64,000 bases of DNA from Phycisphaerales bacterium (GTDB lineage: Bacteria > Planctomycetota > Phycisphaerae > UBA1845 > UTPLA1): the NCBI GenBank assembly GCA_020639075.1, contig JACKHI010000001.1, positions 1,984,001 to 2,048,000 on the forward strand, given 5' to 3'. The notes under the pieces were generated by a model. The model saw only the letters and a list, made by a program, of their open reading frames with translations. It was not told the origin of the DNA and searched no databases. Both the position numbers and the translations under genes were made by a program. The number at the start of each line of letters is the position of its first letter. Positions within the stretch are counted from its first letter, which is position 1. This document shows, piece after piece, positions 62,845 to 64,000 of the stretch.

Positions 62845-64000
62845 ATGGCAAACCTTCCCAATCGTTATCGTCGCACGATGGAGATCTTCGACGATGTCTG
62901 TGAATTGCCGTCGGAGGAGCGGTCCAGTCGCCTCGCCGACCTATGTGAAGGCGACTCCGAGATACGGCGCGAAGTTGAGGCGCTGCTGGCGGCCGACGCA
63001 GGCGAGCATCGGCTTGTTGACTCGGCCGAATCCGGCCAGAGCCTGGAACGGATCGCCGAGGCGATCGAGTTTGCGCCCGATGTTGTTGCGCAGGCGTCGC
63101 AGGAGATCGGCGCCTATCGGATCGTTCGAGAAATCGGCCGAGGCGGGATGGGCATCATTTACGAAGCCCGGCAGGAGTCGCCGAGTCGTCGCGTCGCGTT
63201 GAAAGTGCTGCGCCCCGGACTCGTCGATCGCGAGATGCTCAAGCGATTTCAGCACGAGGCCCACGTGCTGGGCCAGCTTCAGCATTCGGGTATCGCGCAA
63301 ATCTTCGAAGCGGGCGTCGCTGATACGCCGCTCGGCGAACAACCCTTCCTCGTCATGGAACTGATCGAGGGCGAACCGCTCGATCGCGCCGCCGCCAGCA
63401 AGAACCTGAACACAAGGGGACGATTGGAACTGATCGCCCGCGTGTGCGATGCCGTGCAGCATGCACATCAAAAGGGAATCATCCATCGCGATCTGAAGCC
63501 AAGCAATGTGCTTGTCGTTGCGCCCGCGAACGACTCGGGCGTTCTATCGAAGAAGAAGACGGTGTCCGGCGTCACGGCAATTGTCGACGGGATCGGTCAG
63601 CCCAAGGTCCTGGACTTCGGCATCGCCCGGGTCACGGATTCCGACATGAAGACGGTGACTGTCCAGACGGAAGTCGGCCAGCTTGTCGGCACGCTCGCGT
63701 ACATGAGTCCCGAGCAGGTGGCGGGCGACTCGTCGAACCTGGACACGCGATGCGACGTCTACGCGCTGGGCGTCATGTTGTATGAGCTGCTCGTGGGCCG
63801 TCGGCCGCACGACATCAGCGGTGTGTCGCCGGCGGAGGCTGCGCGGCGCATCCAGGAGGAGGAACCGCCGCGCCTCGGTGCAATCGACAAGCGCCTTCGC
63901 GGCGATGTTGAGACAATCGTCGCCAAAGCCCTGGAGAAGGACAGCGATCGGCGATACGGCTCGGCGGCGGAAATGGCTGCGGATATCCGACGATTTCTGA
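62845..64000 (+). CDS. Planctomycete-type Ser/Thr protein kinase (3' partial)
   Basis: ATG at 62845 with AAGGA 7 bases upstream; the frame is open to the right edge (385 codons seen). Residues 1-85 are a planctomycete-style N-terminal helical module (IFDDVCELPSEERSSRLADLC). Kinase domain from ~90: Gly-rich loop IGRGGMGIIYEA, Lys120 (VALKVL), Glu138, catalytic loop HRDLKPSN with Asp216, DFG at 257-259 and the APE-like SPE. Between the catalytic loop and DFG there is an insertion of about 20 residues (SKKKTVSGVTAIVDG...) not found in typical family members. Many such kinases carry C-terminal TPR or WD40 repeats beyond the visible part. A possible source of phosphothreonine for FHA proteins. Confidence 0.93.
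   Translation, partial: MANLPNRYRRTMEIFDDVCELPSEERSSRLADLCEGDSEIRREVEALLAADAGEHRLVDSAESGQSLERIAEAIEFAPDVVAQASQEIGAYRIVREIGRGGMGIIYEARQESPSRRVALKVLRPGLVDREMLKRFQHEAHVLGQLQHSGIAQIFEAGVADTPLGEQPFLVMELIEGEPLDRAAASKNLNTRGRLELIARVCDAVQHAHQKGIIHRDLKPSNVLVVAPANDSGVLSKKKTVSGVTAIVDGIGQPKVLDFGIARVTDSDMKTVTVQTEVGQLVGTLAYMSPEQVAGDSSNLDTRCDVYALGVMLYELLVGRRPHDISGVSPAEAARRIQEEEPPRLGAIDKRLRGDVETIVAKALEKDSDRRYGSAAEMAADIRRFL

Overview
The window is a high-GC bacterial chromosome segment that fits the Planctomycetota, probably a Phycisphaerae-like lineage. This is inferred from the protein repertoire: very large secreted proteins; a planctomycete-style Ser/Thr kinase; internal dockerin-like modules; one canonical PEP-CTERM protein and one Asn-rich protein with a CGxCG C-terminus; and a short HEAT-like secreted protein. 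No rRNA, tRNA, insertion sequence, phage gene or CRISPR array was found. Genes lie on both strands, and both window edges cut a gene (a secreted protein on the left, a protein kinase on the right).

Layout. 1-777: end of a secreted protein, followed by a strong hairpin. 962-9382 (-): a 2806-residue TPR/alpha-2-macroglobulin-like protein without a recognisable thioester. 9766-12671: a DUF456 membrane protein, a HEAT-like secreted protein, an Rrf2 regulator and a small kinase-fold protein. 12710-21811 (-): a co-directional run that reads, in transcription order, PilT-like ATPase, FHA-GspE fusion ATPase, membrane-anchored GspE-like pseudo-ATPase, CvpA-domain membrane protein, HtrA-like protease and Apt. 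22152-29567: secreted methyltransferase-like protein, DUF885 lipoprotein peptidase, MscS-type channel, solitary N6-adenine DNA methyltransferase and PilZ domain protein. 29802-32014: a consensus -10 box, a roughly 200-nt leader that can fold as a three-way junction, a KamA-family radical SAM enzyme and a CBS-pair protein. 32026-37925 (-): an exporter operon (Cys-rich secreted protein, membrane fusion protein, ABC ATPase, two FtsX-type permeases, lipoprotein). 38262-45646: a ChaN-like lipoprotein, a small membrane protein and a glycan cluster (three glycosyltransferases, a flippase, a methyltransferase). 45947-62543: secreted and surface proteins (NHL-repeat protein, AhpD-like protein, lipoproteins, double rhodanese, periplasmic beta-galactosidase with carbohydrate-binding C-terminus, PEP-CTERM protein, dockerin protein, and a 2027-residue mosaic of PATR, thrombospondin-3, FG-GAP, RTX and cadherin modules). 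62845-64000: a protein kinase running off the edge.

How the parts may work together (inference). The PilT/GspE/CvpA run looks like the cytoplasmic and inner-membrane motor part of a type IV pilus or type II secretion-like machine, but no pilin, platform protein or secretin is in the window. The FHA domain on the GspE subunit would let a Thr kinase signal reach that motor, and the PilZ protein could supply a c-di-GMP input. The most unusual items are the motif-less GspE paralogue beside an intact FHA-GspE, the giant double-ended TPR/MG macroglobulin-like protein, the structured leader of the radical SAM gene, and the Cys-rich secreted protein heading the exporter operon.
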